From Oceanobacillus sp. CFH 90083 (GTDB taxonomy: Bacteria > Bacillota > Bacilli > Bacillales > Amphibacillaceae), in NCBI RefSeq assembly GCF_009389585.1, contig NZ_VIYG01000010.1, positions 1 through 64,000 on the forward strand: a stretch of 64,000 nucleotides of DNA. Reading direction: 5' to 3'. Below the pieces are notes generated by a model, which saw nothing but the letters and a program-made list of their open reading frames with translations, had not been told where the DNA came from and made no database searches. The translations under genes and the position numbers were made by a program. Positions 11,572-20,076 of this stretch are shown here, one piece after another; position 1 is the stretch's first letter, and each line of letters starts with the position of its first letter.

Positions 11572-12513
11572 TTAAGGCAACAGCATAGAAATAATCCAAA
11601 GCACCGAAGCCACCAGCGAAATACTAAATGATTCTTTGACAGGGTAAGCCTTTTTTTGCTGTGTTTTTTTTCGATATTGGCTGCGCCTGTTCTGCACCTG
11701 TTTTATTTTACCCATGACATCCTTTTTCATCTCTGCAGCTGTAAGGTACCTTCCTTTTAACGCTTTTTTTAAAATGGGATGCAGGAGCTGTAAATCTTTG
11801 GCCCGGTACAGTTTTTTCTCCAGCAGTTTTTCAGAGGACTCTCCCGTTATCCGGTCAAACCGTCTCGGATAATAGATATGGATAAATACCATTGCAACAG
11901 CAAATAAATCATAGCTGGGCTCTGCCTTACGCGTCCCCAGTCCCCAATAACCGCGGTCAAAAAACTCGGTATACTCTTTAATGGAACGCCCCATTCTTGT
12001 TGTGCCCCCTACATCCACCAGCCGGATTCTTGGCGGATTTGATTCAACAAGAATATTGTCCGTTTTTAAATCACCAAAGGTCCAGCCGGCCTGATGGAGC
12101 TGTTCTAAATCCTCCAGTAACTGAATCATCAAGACCCCCAGCCACTTTTTCCCTCTCTGCTGAATAAACGAACCTAATGTTTTCCCCTCCATATATTCCA
12201 TCACATAAAAGGAATACATCCTTCCATTTGGGGCCTGCCAATCATCGACATCCAATAAAGAAGGTCCAAGGCGATATCCTTGAACCTTTTTCAGTGCTTT
12301 AAGCACATTGACTTCTACGGTCACAGCAGCATCCTGTTCACTCATTTTCAAAGCAACAGGGCGTCCATGATGCATGCAGAGGTAAACAGCTCCAATCGCA
12401 CCCTCGCCAATTTTTCGTACTACCGTATAGGATTTATGATGCCACTTCCCTGTAACTATTTGCTGCGCATGTAAACTAATAGCCGGTTTCTTCCATGTCG
12501 AATGGTTCTTCAT
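11572..12513 (-). CDS. yabT: YabT-like membrane-anchored Ser/Thr protein kinase
   Basis: Eukaryotic-type kinase of 313 residues. Visible: glycine loop KIGEGAIGAVYL, lysine in PVALKMSEQ, catalytic segment TFGDLKTDNILV, and metal-binding LVDVGGTTR. The usual HRD and DFG triplets are altered (FGD and DVG) while the Asp, Lys and Asn are kept. A single hydrophobic segment closes the C terminus, preceded by a basic region. Start ATG 12513 has GGAGG 8 bases before and overlaps yabS by 38 bases. In B. subtilis YabT is a DNA-activated sporulation kinase; the basic tail would fit, but that is inference. Confidence 0.85.
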   Translation of the reverse strand: MKNHSTWKKPAISLHAQQIVTGKWHHKSYTVVRKIGEGAIGAVYLCMHHGRPVALKMSEQDAAVTVEVNVLKALKKVQGYRLGPSLLDVDDWQAPNGRMYSFYVMEYMEGKTLGSFIQQRGKKWLGVLMIQLLEDLEQLHQAGWTFGDLKTDNILVESNPPRIRLVDVGGTTRMGRSIKEYTEFFDRGYWGLGTRKAEPSYDLFAVAMVFIHIYYPRRFDRITGESSEKLLEKKLYRAKDLQLLHPILKKALKGRYLTAAEMKKDVMGKIKQVQNRRSQYRKKTQQKKAYPVKESFSISLVASVLWIISMLLP

Positions 12514-13213
12514 CCGAATTCCTCCGTAGCTGCTTCTTACTAAATTGGTACATCGCCGCACGTAATGCTGGTCCAGTCGGGGTAATCCCGCCGCTTGTCA
12601 GCTTGGGAAAAACTTTTGAAATCCCATCCAGCCTTGGTGACCAATCAAGCACCAGCTCAATATCATTCCGCCTGCCTGGAAACCGGTAAATACAAAAACG
12701 ATTTTTCCCTACACGTGCATTTAAGCTCATTGATAAATCAAACAGGGCTTCCTTGACTGTTTCTAATTTATCACGCATGCTTGCACTGCTATCGACGAGT
12801 ACAACTACCTCTAAATCACTGGTTTCACCTAAGTCTTCAACGACCTCCATAATTTCACCGCGTTTTTCAGGATCCAGCTCCTCCATCGACTGATTTTTTC
12901 CTAAAATACTGCGCAGCTCTTTATTGACAAACCCCTGCAATGTTTGCGTCATTGCTTGTCTTGTTACCATCTGCACGGTTTGCGATAAGCGTTCACTATA
13001 GACAATCTGACTGACGCCGCCGCCAGATACAGCGATATCCTCTACTTCTTGCAGACCTTCTGGCTGTTCTGTCTGATCATCATCTAAAATACCAATGACA
13101 TTCACGGTAATTCCTTGTTGATTTGCTAAATTGGCCACAATAGCAGGATCTTCACCTTTGTTAGAGCAACCATCTGTCAATAGCAGAATTTGTTTTAATG
13201 TTCCTGCCTTCAT
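12476..13213 (-). CDS. yabS: von Willebrand factor A domain protein YabS
   Basis: About 245 residues with a metal-ion-dependent adhesion motif DSSAS in VVVLVDSSASMRDKLE, and an N-terminal LLLTDGCSNKGEDP that resembles the end of another VWA fold. Function is not known beyond the conserved spoIIE-yabS-yabT order. ATG 13213 has GGGAGG 10 bases upstream; an upstream extension to 13255 lacks one. The gene overlaps yabT. Confidence 0.85.
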   Translation of the reverse strand: MKAGTLKQILLLTDGCSNKGEDPAIVANLANQQGITVNVIGILDDDQTEQPEGLQEVEDIAVSGGGVSQIVYSERLSQTVQMVTRQAMTQTLQGFVNKELRSILGKNQSMEELDPEKRGEIMEVVEDLGETSDLEVVVLVDSSASMRDKLETVKEALFDLSMSLNARVGKNRFCIYRFPGRRNDIELVLDWSPRLDGISKVFPKLTSGGITPTGPALRAAMYQFSKKQLRRNSDEEPFDMEETGY

Positions 13214-13315
13214 GTCATCTATACCTCCCTCATCTTCCATTAACAGCATCACCAAATAATGCTTCCCGTATACATCTATTTGATAGATTTGCTCGCGAGA
13301 AGAGAGAGTATAAAT

Positions 13316-15778
13316 CTACATAGAAAGTACCTTCCCTTGATGGACTGGAACATTCGCCCACTTTGGTGTGTTTTTCTGTACCTTAGCCACCAAAACAGTC
13401 ATGTCATCATTAATATCGCCTGATCTTGTCCGAATTACCTCTTCTAATAGCAGATCAGCAATCTCTTGCGGATCTTCTGTATCCATTTCTTTAATTTTCC
13501 GTTTAATCCAAACATCGATATTCTCTACATCTTTCGGCCCATCAAAAATTCCATCACTCATCATAATTAATAAATCATTCGGCTTTAACTGTTCACTGAC
13601 AATATCTACATCAAACTCCTTGATAATTCCCATTGGCAAATTGCTCGCCTCAATCTTCAGCATGGTGTTTCCCCTGCGGATAAAGCTTGGTGTTGAACCA
13701 ATCTTTAAAAATTCGGCAGATGCATTATGCAAATCAACTACTGCTAAATCAAGCGTCGCAAACATCTCATCCGTTGTTCGTAAAGCAAGAATCGAGTTGA
13801 TCGTTTTGATCGCTACTTTTTCTCTTATCCCTGTCTGTAATATCTGCTGCAATAAGCGCAACGTTTCTGTACTTTCTTCTTGCGCACGTTTCCCGTTTCC
13901 CATTCCATCACTGATTGCCATGGCAAATTTTCCGGCACCGAGTTCAATTGTGGTAAAGCTGTCCCCAGATACCAGCCCGCCTCCTTTTGCTGCATTTGCT
14001 GCCCCTGTCTCAATTGCAAAATCCCTCGCTGACCCGAAGACAAAGTGACTGTAACCGTATGGGAAGGAAGAAATATCCTCGTTCCTTACAACAATCATTT
14101 CATCGAGTAACTCAGAAAGAACCGGAGCAATCAATTTTTCCCCCTCACCGTGATATTCATAAAAGCTGGTGGTCAATTCAATGTCTACATTTCCTTTCTC
14201 TAAGTGATATATATCTAAACGGACCAATTCAATGCCCATTTGTTTTAATGCCTGAATAATTTGCGATTCCTGCAGTTCATGATGCTGCCGCTCCTTCAGT
14301 ATTTCCTTGGCAAAATCGTTCATCACATCGGAAACCCCCTGGAGCTGATCAGAAACTAAGCGTTTACTTTCTGTCACCTGCTGCTTGAGCTGCTGATTGG
14401 CTTCATAAAAGCTCATTTCCGACCGCATTACCTCCATCACCTGACGTGACCTCACACAATGATTCTCAAATTCCTTCACGACATTTCGATGAGGGTCCTG
14501 TCCAGCAGTGATATTCTGCTTCATCATCTCCATCAGAGAATAGGTTTTATCAAATTCCTTCTGCCAGCATTTATTCTTTAAAAAGCATCCTTGGCACGTT
14601 TTTTCCGTCACCTGACTTAAAAAATAATCCGTATCCCGCCTCTCTTCCCTTTTTTCATCACTTAATGTTCTATCTGTTACAGCAAAGCTCTTGGATAGCG
14701 CCTGAAAAACATCTGAAAATTGTTCCACACGCTTTGCCGTAACATCGCGAATCTTTTGCGAATACTGCTCCTGTTCATTTGTATATGCTTCTGTCCCCGG
14801 AATATAACGGGCGATTTGGTCAAACCATGATGCCGGGGTAACGATAAACAGCATCACCGCCATAAGTGATTCTGTTAACGATGGTAATAAGGCAACGTTT
14901 TCACCATAGACGCCAATCAGGCCTGTCCCAATTAAAAGCCCCAGCGCAGTTCCCGTTTTTTTACCTTCCTTCAGTAATCCCCCGAGGACACCTGAAAATG
15001 CGAGCAGGCTCATTTGATAAAGATTGGCAACATTGGCTAATGATAAAATCATTCCTGCTACAACACCGACGGTTGATCCGATGGCTGCCCCGCCAATAAA
15101 AGCAAATACTAAGACAAAATATCTGGAAAAGACCTGCTCTAAGGACGCTCCATACACCTCCCAGCCGATAAATCCTGTTAATACCGAGGCAATAAGAATA
15201 ATCAAACAGACAATTTCTTCACTTTTTAAAGCAGGTTTATAACGTTTTGGTGATAATAGCGGAATACTTTGCATAAATATTAGTACAAGAATCGCTCCCA
15301 GTATTCCCTCAACAGCTAACATCATCCACTCAAAGGATGTTATCGTATCCTGAATGGAATATAGAAACATTCTAGGCAGGCTGGTAGCAAAAAAGACAGT
15401 AATGGGCAACATCCACTGCTGATTTTTAATAGACTTGGTTGCTGCCGCTATGAAGATAAATAAGATAAAAGCAAGAAAGATATATACAACATGCTGCATC
15501 GAGTAGGTTAATGCTCCTAAAATCACAGCTATCATGGACCGGAATGATTTTTCCCGGTGGACAAGCCACATACTCGCAATAAATGCGACAGCAAATGGAG
15601 ATACCGTCTGCAGGATGACAGCTCGTCCTAATAAGAAACCGGTAATATAAAATAACCAGCCTTGTGCGATTAAGATATGATTCACCTTTGCCATAACCTG
15701 TTCTCTCCATTTTCTCTTTTTATTTGCTTTCTCGATTGTAATGCTTCCCGATTCCACCCTTGGAATTGAACCTATCAT
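13316..15778 (-). CDS. spoIIE: Stage II sporulation protein E, PP2C phosphatase
   Basis: Dephosphorylates SpoIIAA and so activates sigma-F in the forespore; it also associates with the polar division ring. The 820-residue product has about ten transmembrane helices in the first 330 residues, a central FtsZ-binding region rich in coil, then the PP2C domain with ISDGMGNGKRA, IMMSDGIFDGP and GDINDDMTVLV. ATG 15778 has GGGAG 8 bases before it; ATG 15793 is an alternative. A gap of about 100 bases separates it from yabS. Confidence 0.96.
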   Translation of the reverse strand: MIGSIPRVESGSITIEKANKKRKWREQVMAKVNHILIAQGWLFYITGFLLGRAVILQTVSPFAVAFIASMWLVHREKSFRSMIAVILGALTYSMQHVVYIFLAFILFIFIAAATKSIKNQQWMLPITVFFATSLPRMFLYSIQDTITSFEWMMLAVEGILGAILVLIFMQSIPLLSPKRYKPALKSEEIVCLIILIASVLTGFIGWEVYGASLEQVFSRYFVLVFAFIGGAAIGSTVGVVAGMILSLANVANLYQMSLLAFSGVLGGLLKEGKKTGTALGLLIGTGLIGVYGENVALLPSLTESLMAVMLFIVTPASWFDQIARYIPGTEAYTNEQEQYSQKIRDVTAKRVEQFSDVFQALSKSFAVTDRTLSDEKREERRDTDYFLSQVTEKTCQGCFLKNKCWQKEFDKTYSLMEMMKQNITAGQDPHRNVVKEFENHCVRSRQVMEVMRSEMSFYEANQQLKQQVTESKRLVSDQLQGVSDVMNDFAKEILKERQHHELQESQIIQALKQMGIELVRLDIYHLEKGNVDIELTTSFYEYHGEGEKLIAPVLSELLDEMIVVRNEDISSFPYGYSHFVFGSARDFAIETGAANAAKGGGLVSGDSFTTIELGAGKFAMAISDGMGNGKRAQEESTETLRLLQQILQTGIREKVAIKTINSILALRTTDEMFATLDLAVVDLHNASAEFLKIGSTPSFIRRGNTMLKIEASNLPMGIIKEFDVDIVSEQLKPNDLLIMMSDGIFDGPKDVENIDVWIKRKIKEMDTEDPQEIADLLLEEVIRTRSGDINDDMTVLVAKVQKNTPKWANVPVHQGKVLSM

Positions 15779-15807
15779 TTTATCCACTCCCATCTTTCCA
15801 ACTAGTA

Positions 15808-15869
15808 AAACACAAGCTGCTTTCTTTTTTTGTCAAAAAAGCTTGGGGGTTTTTAAAAATCGTTCGACG
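15808..15869 (-). promoter_or_regulatory. Candidate Spo0A-controlled spoIIE promoter
   Basis: Minus strand TTGACA (15836-15831), inside TTTTTGACAAAAAA, a 6 of 7 match to the Spo0A box TGNCGAA. A second box, CGTCGAA (15869-15863), lies 27 bases upstream. A plausible -10 lies only after a long spacer (TTTACT, 21 bases). Long-spaced sigma-A promoters with Spo0A boxes at the -35 are known for B. subtilis spoIIE. Exact -10 uncertain. Confidence 0.4.
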
Positions 15870-16180
15870 TAATTTTGGTAAGTTAACATCATTTTGCTAA
15901 AAGACTGTACATTCAGATAACAATATGTTTTCATGAAAAAATGGCGGGCAGAGCCATTTTAAGCTCCGACTCCTTCCCTGTTCATGCTTTTAAATCTTTA
16001 CGGCTTTTTAGATACTTCTACATCATTTGTAGAAAAAGGCGGGAGAAAAGCTGTTCTTTTCTATAAGCTCGACAAGATAAGCAAATTTTTAAAAATAGAG
16101 CGGACAGCGCATTTTTAGATTGCAGATATAGACCTTCCTCTCGCAGATAACAAATGAGCTTTGAAAATATACAAAGAAAC
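15870..16180. other. spoIIE-tRNA intergenic region with short hairpins
   Basis: No gene. Contains a perfect 8-bp hairpin AAAATGGC/GCCATTTT (15938-15960), symmetric enough to terminate on either strand, and a small one TTCTACA/TGTAGAA near 16016-16035. Parts of 16000-16070 recall cores of the intergenic repeats, but too weakly to call. Confidence 0.4.
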
Positions 16181-16182
16181 TA

Positions 16183-16211
16183 TTGACACTTCACCCTGTC
16201 TGTTGTATGAT
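16183..16211 (+). promoter_or_regulatory. tRNA-Met promoter
   Basis: TTGACA (16183-16188), exactly 17 bases, TATGAT (16206-16211), ending 20 bases before the tRNA. A strong sigma-A promoter on the plus strand. Confidence 0.8.
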
Positions 16212-16231
16212 TTTTCTTGTTGGTTTTCTAT

Positions 16232-16305
16232 GGCGGCGTAGCTCAGCTGGCGAGAGCGTACGGTTCATACCCGTGAGGTCGTGGGTTCGATCCCCTCCGC
16301 CGCTA
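16232..16305 (+). tRNA. tRNA-Met (CAT), elongator
   Basis: Full cloverleaf: 7-bp acceptor stem, D-arm GCTC/GAGC, anticodon stem-loop with CAT at 16266-16268, T-arm with GGTTCGATCCC and discriminator A. CCA is not encoded. The sequence matches the Bacillus elongator tRNA-Met, not the initiator. Plus strand, against all neighbours. The paired tRNA-Glu seen at this place in B. subtilis is absent. Confidence 0.95.
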
Positions 16306-16317
16306 TCCTGAATCATG

Positions 16318-16358
16318 AAAAAGCTCATTTTCTTTTATCAAGAGAATGAGCTTTTTTT
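16318..16358 (+). terminator. tRNA-Met terminator
   Basis: AAGCTCATTTTC pairs with GAGAATGAGCTT, followed by seven T on the plus strand, 13 bases after the tRNA. Confidence 0.85.
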
Positions 16359-16393
16359 GGACTGTAGTATTTTATAATTTTCTTTAACCAGTG

Positions 16394-16425
16394 AAAAAAG
16401 CAGGGAACCAATATCCCTGCTTTTT
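16394..16425 (-). terminator. yabR terminator, bidirectional
   Basis: AGCAGGGA and TCCCTGCT form a perfect stem flanked by A and T runs, so it can work on both strands. It lies between the convergent tRNA and yabR. Confidence 0.85.
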
Positions 16426-16461
16426 ATCTATCCATAGAGCATTATTAATAGACAGCAACTA

Positions 16462-16848
16462 CTATCCTCTTCTTGCACCACGGCCACCACGCTTTGATTC
16501 CGTGTGCTTTTTCAAAGAGGCTAAACGATCCTCGGAATCCTTTAGGAAACGATTCATTTTGGACTCGAAGTTCTCTGTGCGTTCTTTTTGACTCTTTTGA
16601 CGTACTTGCGGGCGATCTTTCGCCTTTCTAATGGATAGGCCAATCTTGCCATCCTTTTCAACATTAATGACTTTAACTTTTACTTCATCTCCGACTGTTA
16701 AATGCTCATTAATATCTTTAACATAGTTGTCAGCAACCTCACTAATGTGAACGAGACCTGTTTTTCCTTCTTCTAATTCCACAAAAGCTCCAAAATTAGT
16801 GATTCCGGTTACCTTTCCTTGCAGCTTGCTGCCTACTTCAATTGACAT
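16462..16848 (-). CDS. yabR: S1 RNA-binding domain protein YabR
   Basis: 128 residues with one S1 domain at about 5-75 (GSKLQGKVTGITNFGAFVEL, then GLVHISEVADNYV and GDEVKVKVINV) and a basic, Arg/Gly-rich tail ending RGGRGARRG. Binds RNA and probably ribosomes by analogy with the general stress protein 13 / YugI group. GGAGGAG lies about 10 bases before ATG 16848. Follows divIC as in B. subtilis. Confidence 0.9.
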   Translation of the reverse strand: MSIEVGSKLQGKVTGITNFGAFVELEEGKTGLVHISEVADNYVKDINEHLTVGDEVKVKVINVEKDGKIGLSIRKAKDRPQVRQKSQKERTENFESKMNRFLKDSEDRLASLKKHTESKRGGRGARRG

Positions 16849-16918
16849 AAAAGAAATGCTCCTCCTTAAAAGATTAAATGTTCTTCAATATATAGTATAT
16901 TAATCAAAATAAAAAGTG

Positions 16919-17299
16919 TCAATATGATGGGTCTTCATCCGGCAATTTAAATATTAATTCTCCTTCATTTGAGAAGAAATAATTAGTTCTGGCAATTTCG
17001 AGGACGTAGTTTTCATCCTGCAGCAGCTCAATTTCATTATTTAAGCTTTTTTCTTCCTGCTTTAATTCCGCCAGCTGCTGTTCCAACTGTTCGTACTCGT
17101 CCATCTTATCTGCCTTAATAGCCCGCTGATTAAAATGATAAATAGACATACTTCCTACGATAACAGCAACAACCAATGCATACAGTACCAGCCTTCTGGT
17201 AAGGCGCTGTTTTTTTCTATTCTGTCTCTCTATGTACGCATCGTACTGGTGTACAGATTTGGATTGAAGCTTTGTTACTTTCTTCTTTCTTTCCTCCAC
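16919..17299 (-). CDS. divIC: Cell division protein DivIC
   Basis: Bitopic septum protein that works with FtsL and DivIB. A cytoplasmic basic N terminus, one transmembrane helix (LVLYALVVAVIVGSMSIYHF), then a coiled coil of Glu/Leu heptads and a short extracytoplasmic tail. An ATG exists at 17332, but GTG 17299 has a perfect AAGGAGG 7 bases upstream, which gives 126 residues, close to the usual length; I take GTG as the start. Confidence 0.93.
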   Translation of the reverse strand: MEERKKKVTKLQSKSVHQYDAYIERQNRKKQRLTRRLVLYALVVAVIVGSMSIYHFNQRAIKADKMDEYEQLEQQLAELKQEEKSLNNEIELLQDENYVLEIARTNYFFSNEGELIFKLPDEDPSY

Positions 17300-17336
17300 A
17301 GCTTTTCCTCCTTCGATTAAGACTGAATCCATTTAG

Positions 17337-17365
17337 TGGATGTTTAAAAAGTCCAAATAAAATAA
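17337..17365. repeat. Remnant of nested-palindrome repeat
   Basis: GGATGTTTAAAAAGTCC and following ATAAAATAATG resemble one end of the intergenic repeat family (GGATGTTCAAAAAGTCCAATAAAAATGA). The other end is missing. Confidence 0.45.
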
Positions 17366-17388
17366 TGCTACGAATTACTTTCTTTTAA

Positions 17389-17976
17389 TCACTCTTTTTT
17401 TAACACGTATTTATAAACTATATTCTTCATTTTACTATAAAATCCTGCTATGTGCAGAAAGAATTTTTGAATTGATTGTGGACATATCCGAAAAAGACTT
17501 CTCCCTATCCACCTGAAAGGGGTAAACAAGAACAGAAACAGCCATGCCGTTATTTTAAAAATTCCAATCACAATTGCCCTTATCATACGATAGAACGTCA
17601 AGAATATCCACCGTAAGGGAGAAATAAGCAAAAAATTTATTAATCTTTCTATTCCCCGATAAATCGCTTTAAAAACACGAATCAAATATTCTAATATTTT
17701 TTTGTACACCTGCTTCGCCAAGGCCTGATAAATAGAAAAACCAAAGAGGCATGCTAATACAATATAGATCCTAAGCTCTCCTTGGTTGACTCGATATAAT
17801 ATATAAAATAAAATGCCCGCCTGTATCATCCAAAATAATATCTCTAAAAAATAGGTTAAGAATAATCGTTCCTTCCAATAAATCATGAAGCGACGGAAGG
17901 TTTCCTGCGCAATACCTAAATAAAACCCGCTTAAAATCATCGTCATAAGTGTTAAAAATTGTGTAGATAAGGTCAT
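17389..17976 (-). CDS. yabQ: Spore cortex biosynthesis protein YabQ
   Basis: 195 residues, strongly hydrophobic, with about five transmembrane segments and aromatic/basic-rich loops. In B. subtilis YabQ is a sigma-E product in the outer forespore membrane required for cortex. Its start overlaps the yabP stop by four bases, so the pair is coupled. Identification rests on this topology and on the yabP-yabQ-divIC order. Confidence 0.88.
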   Translation of the reverse strand: MTLSTQFLTLMTMILSGFYLGIAQETFRRFMIYWKERLFLTYFLEILFWMIQAGILFYILYRVNQGELRIYIVLACLFGFSIYQALAKQVYKKILEYLIRVFKAIYRGIERLINFLLISPLRWIFLTFYRMIRAIVIGIFKITAWLFLFLFTPFRWIGRSLFRICPQSIQKFFLHIAGFYSKMKNIVYKYVLKKE

Positions 17977-18275
17977 CGGAATATCTTGCTAAAGAACCCT
18001 TTAGCTTTCTCCTGCTGCTGATCGTCTACATAGGAAAGCTCATATATTTTTCCTTTGATCGTGACAACTCCTTCTGTCACATCTAAATTCTTCAGCTGCA
18101 AATTCTGTCCGCGGATAATTAAATATCCCATTACAGTTTCTAAAAGAAAGGCTTCATTATCAAAGCTGTCCACTTCTTTGACACCCGTAATTTCAAGGTT
18201 TTTTCGTTTGTCAATTTTTACCGTATGCTCTAGTTCAACGTTATTTCTTACATCTCTATTCTCATAATAATTCAT
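17973..18275 (-). CDS. yabP: Sporulation protein YabP
   Basis: 100 residues of the YabP/YqfC family: HTVKIDKRKNLEITGVKEVDSFD, then a beta-rich domain ending in VTIKGKIYELSYV. Expressed under sigma-E in B. subtilis; exact role unknown. The ribosome binding site GGGAGGG lies in the 3' arm of a hairpin (18276-18316) and a sigma-E-like promoter starts inside that hairpin (see separate entries). Overlaps yabQ. Confidence 0.9.
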   Translation of the reverse strand: MNYYENRDVRNNVELEHTVKIDKRKNLEITGVKEVDSFDNEAFLLETVMGYLIIRGQNLQLKNLDVTEGVVTIKGKIYELSYVDDQQQEKAKGFFSKIFR

Positions 18276-18316
18276 CTAAAAACCCTCCCTATCGTTAATA
18301 GTTTATGACGGGAGGG
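18276..18316 (-). promoter_or_regulatory. Hairpin masking the yabP ribosome binding site; terminator-like
   Basis: CCCTCCC (18316-18310) pairs perfectly with GGGAGGG (18289-18283), followed by TTTTT and then the yabP ATG. It looks like an intrinsic terminator and also hides the yabP Shine-Dalgarno sequence on transcripts that read through from rqcP. Confidence 0.6.
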
Positions 18317-18328
18317 ACAAGTATAGAA
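18300..18328 (-). promoter_or_regulatory. Candidate sigma-E promoter of yabP-yabQ
   Basis: Minus strand TTCTATA (18328-18322), 14 bases, CATAAACT (18307-18300); the -10 matches CATACAHT at 7 of 8. Transcription would begin near 18293, past the 5' arm of the hairpin. Confidence 0.5.
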
Positions 18329-18349
18329 CTATATTTCTAGAGGATGTTT

Positions 18350-18610
18350 CTATTGCTCTAATTTTTCTTCTTTAACAATCTTGTAAAGGGTATCTGCTTC
18401 CTCTTTACGGACATTTTCCCGCAACGCATTTACTTTAACAGTAACAAGCTTTTGACCAAAACGAATCACAAGCTCATCTCCCTCAGAAAGCATAGTAGAG
18501 GCTTTTGCCGGGTTACCATTTACCGTAATTCTTCCTTGCTCCGCTACTTCTTTTGCTAATGTACGGCGTTTAATAATACGGGATATTTTTAAAAATTTAT
18601 CTAATCTCAT
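18350..18610 (-). CDS. rqcP: RqcP, ribosome quality control tRNA/rRNA-binding protein
   Basis: 86-residue S4-domain protein (MRLDKFLKISRIIKRRTLA) that stabilises the 50S-RqcH-tRNA complex during C-terminal alanine tailing of stalled chains. An extended reading frame begins at 18652 inside yabN, but ATG 18610 has GGAGGAG 7 bases upstream and matches the family's usual start and length. Lies two bases after the yabN stop. Formerly called YabO. Confidence 0.94.
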   Translation of the reverse strand: MRLDKFLKISRIIKRRTLAKEVAEQGRITVNGNPAKASTMLSEGDELVIRFGQKLVTVKVNALRENVRKEEADTLYKIVKEEKLEQ

Positions 18611-18612
18611 TT

Positions 18613-20076
18613 TCATTCTCCTCCAGTGTCTTTTTTCTTCGCTTCTTCCCAATAAGCATCCATCTCCTGCAAAGAAGCAGTCTCAGGTGTCTGCCTATTT
18701 TCTTGAAGCTTTTTCTCTATATACTGAAATCGGTCAATAAACTTCCGGTTGGCACGCTCCAGCGCCACTTCAGGATTTACTTTATAGTATCTGGAAATAT
18801 TCGCTAAAACAAATAATACATCCCCCAGCTCCTCTTCCACATCCGTAAATTCCTTTTCCTCAACCGCTTCGATAACCTCATTTATTTCTTCCTTCAATTT
18901 CTCCCAGACTTCCTCGACATGCCCCCACTCAAAGCCGACCTTCCCTGCTTTTGAGGTAAGCTTATATGCTTTTGCCAAGGAAGGTAAATGAACCGGGATA
19001 CCATCCAATAAAGATTCTCTGTTTTTTCCTTTTTCCTGCTTTTTAAGCTCGTCCCAGTTCTGTAATACTTCCTCTTCTGTCTCCGCAATGGTTGTCTGAA
19101 ATACATGCGGATGACGATAAATCATTTTATCAGAAATCGACTGAATCACATCATCTATGGTGAAATAACCATGATCCTCGCCAATTTGGCTATGCAATAA
19201 AATATGCATCAGCAAATCGCCAAGCTCCTCTACAATATGGTTATCATCTTCCTCATCAATCGCTTCCACCAGTTCGTATACCTCTTCAATGGTATGGTGA
19301 CGCAGGGATTCATGCGTCTGCTTCTTATCCCAGGGACAGCCGTCAGGACCGCGCAGAATGGCCATTACCTCGCGTAAAAATGAAAACGTATGGTGAAGAT
19401 ATCCTTCTGGAACGGGAGGAATATATAGCGTGGTTAAATTGCTAATTTCCATCCTGTGATCCAATTCCTCTAAAGGAATTTTTTCAATTTTTTCTGCGCT
19501 GCTGCCAGCTGCTTCCACAATATAAATCTCATAATCAGGAGGCAGATCCTCTAATAAAGTCAGCTTGACCTCTGATGCGATAAACGTGTCGTATACCTGG
19601 CAAACAAATAAATGATTGCGCAGATTAAGCTGATTGCGTCTGAAATCCGTTCCATCTACAAATTGAAAGCCTTCGATAGGATCAATCTGCATTGCAGTAA
19701 ACAGATCATCCAAATAACTTTGTCCGCCGGCAATCGACACCTTTATCTCTTTTTGCTCCAACAGAAGCTGCACGGTTTTTTCTGCCAGCATCGGATGACC
19801 GGGCACAGCATAAATAACTGGATCTCCGCTTGTTTTTGCGGCTTCTGTCAGCTGGTTTACAATACCCTCATACACAGCTCCAAACTGCTCCTCTTCTTCA
19901 TAAAGCTGATCAAAGGACGTAAAAGAAACCCCTTCCGCTTTCAGTGCTTCCACTACTGGATGATCTAATGTCCTTGCATAGATCGCTTGTTGTGCTTGCT
20001 TTAATTTTCGATATATACCGAGCGGCAGCTGCTCTAAATCGCCTGCCCCCAGTCCAATGACCTCTATTTGCTTCAA
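18613..20076 (-). CDS. yabN: YabN: tetrapyrrole methylase-like / MazG pyrophosphohydrolase fusion
   Basis: 487 residues. N-terminal SAM-dependent methylase fold with VIGLGAGDLEQLPLG and YAVPGHPMLAEKTV; C-terminal tandem MazG domains starting at RGPDGCPWDKKQTHESL, with EEVYELVEAIDEED and a second EELGDVLFVLANISRY. MazG hydrolyses nucleoside triphosphates, probably for house-cleaning. The start is TTG 20076, with GGGAGG 8 bases upstream. It overlaps yabM by four bases. Confidence 0.93.
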   Translation of the reverse strand: MKQIEVIGLGAGDLEQLPLGIYRKLKQAQQAIYARTLDHPVVEALKAEGVSFTSFDQLYEEEEQFGAVYEGIVNQLTEAAKTSGDPVIYAVPGHPMLAEKTVQLLLEQKEIKVSIAGGQSYLDDLFTAMQIDPIEGFQFVDGTDFRRNQLNLRNHLFVCQVYDTFIASEVKLTLLEDLPPDYEIYIVEAAGSSAEKIEKIPLEELDHRMEISNLTTLYIPPVPEGYLHHTFSFLREVMAILRGPDGCPWDKKQTHESLRHHTIEEVYELVEAIDEEDDNHIVEELGDLLMHILLHSQIGEDHGYFTIDDVIQSISDKMIYRHPHVFQTTIAETEEEVLQNWDELKKQEKGKNRESLLDGIPVHLPSLAKAYKLTSKAGKVGFEWGHVEEVWEKLKEEINEVIEAVEEKEFTDVEEELGDVLFVLANISRYYKVNPEVALERANRKFIDRFQYIEKKLQENRQTPETASLQEMDAYWEEAKKKDTGGE

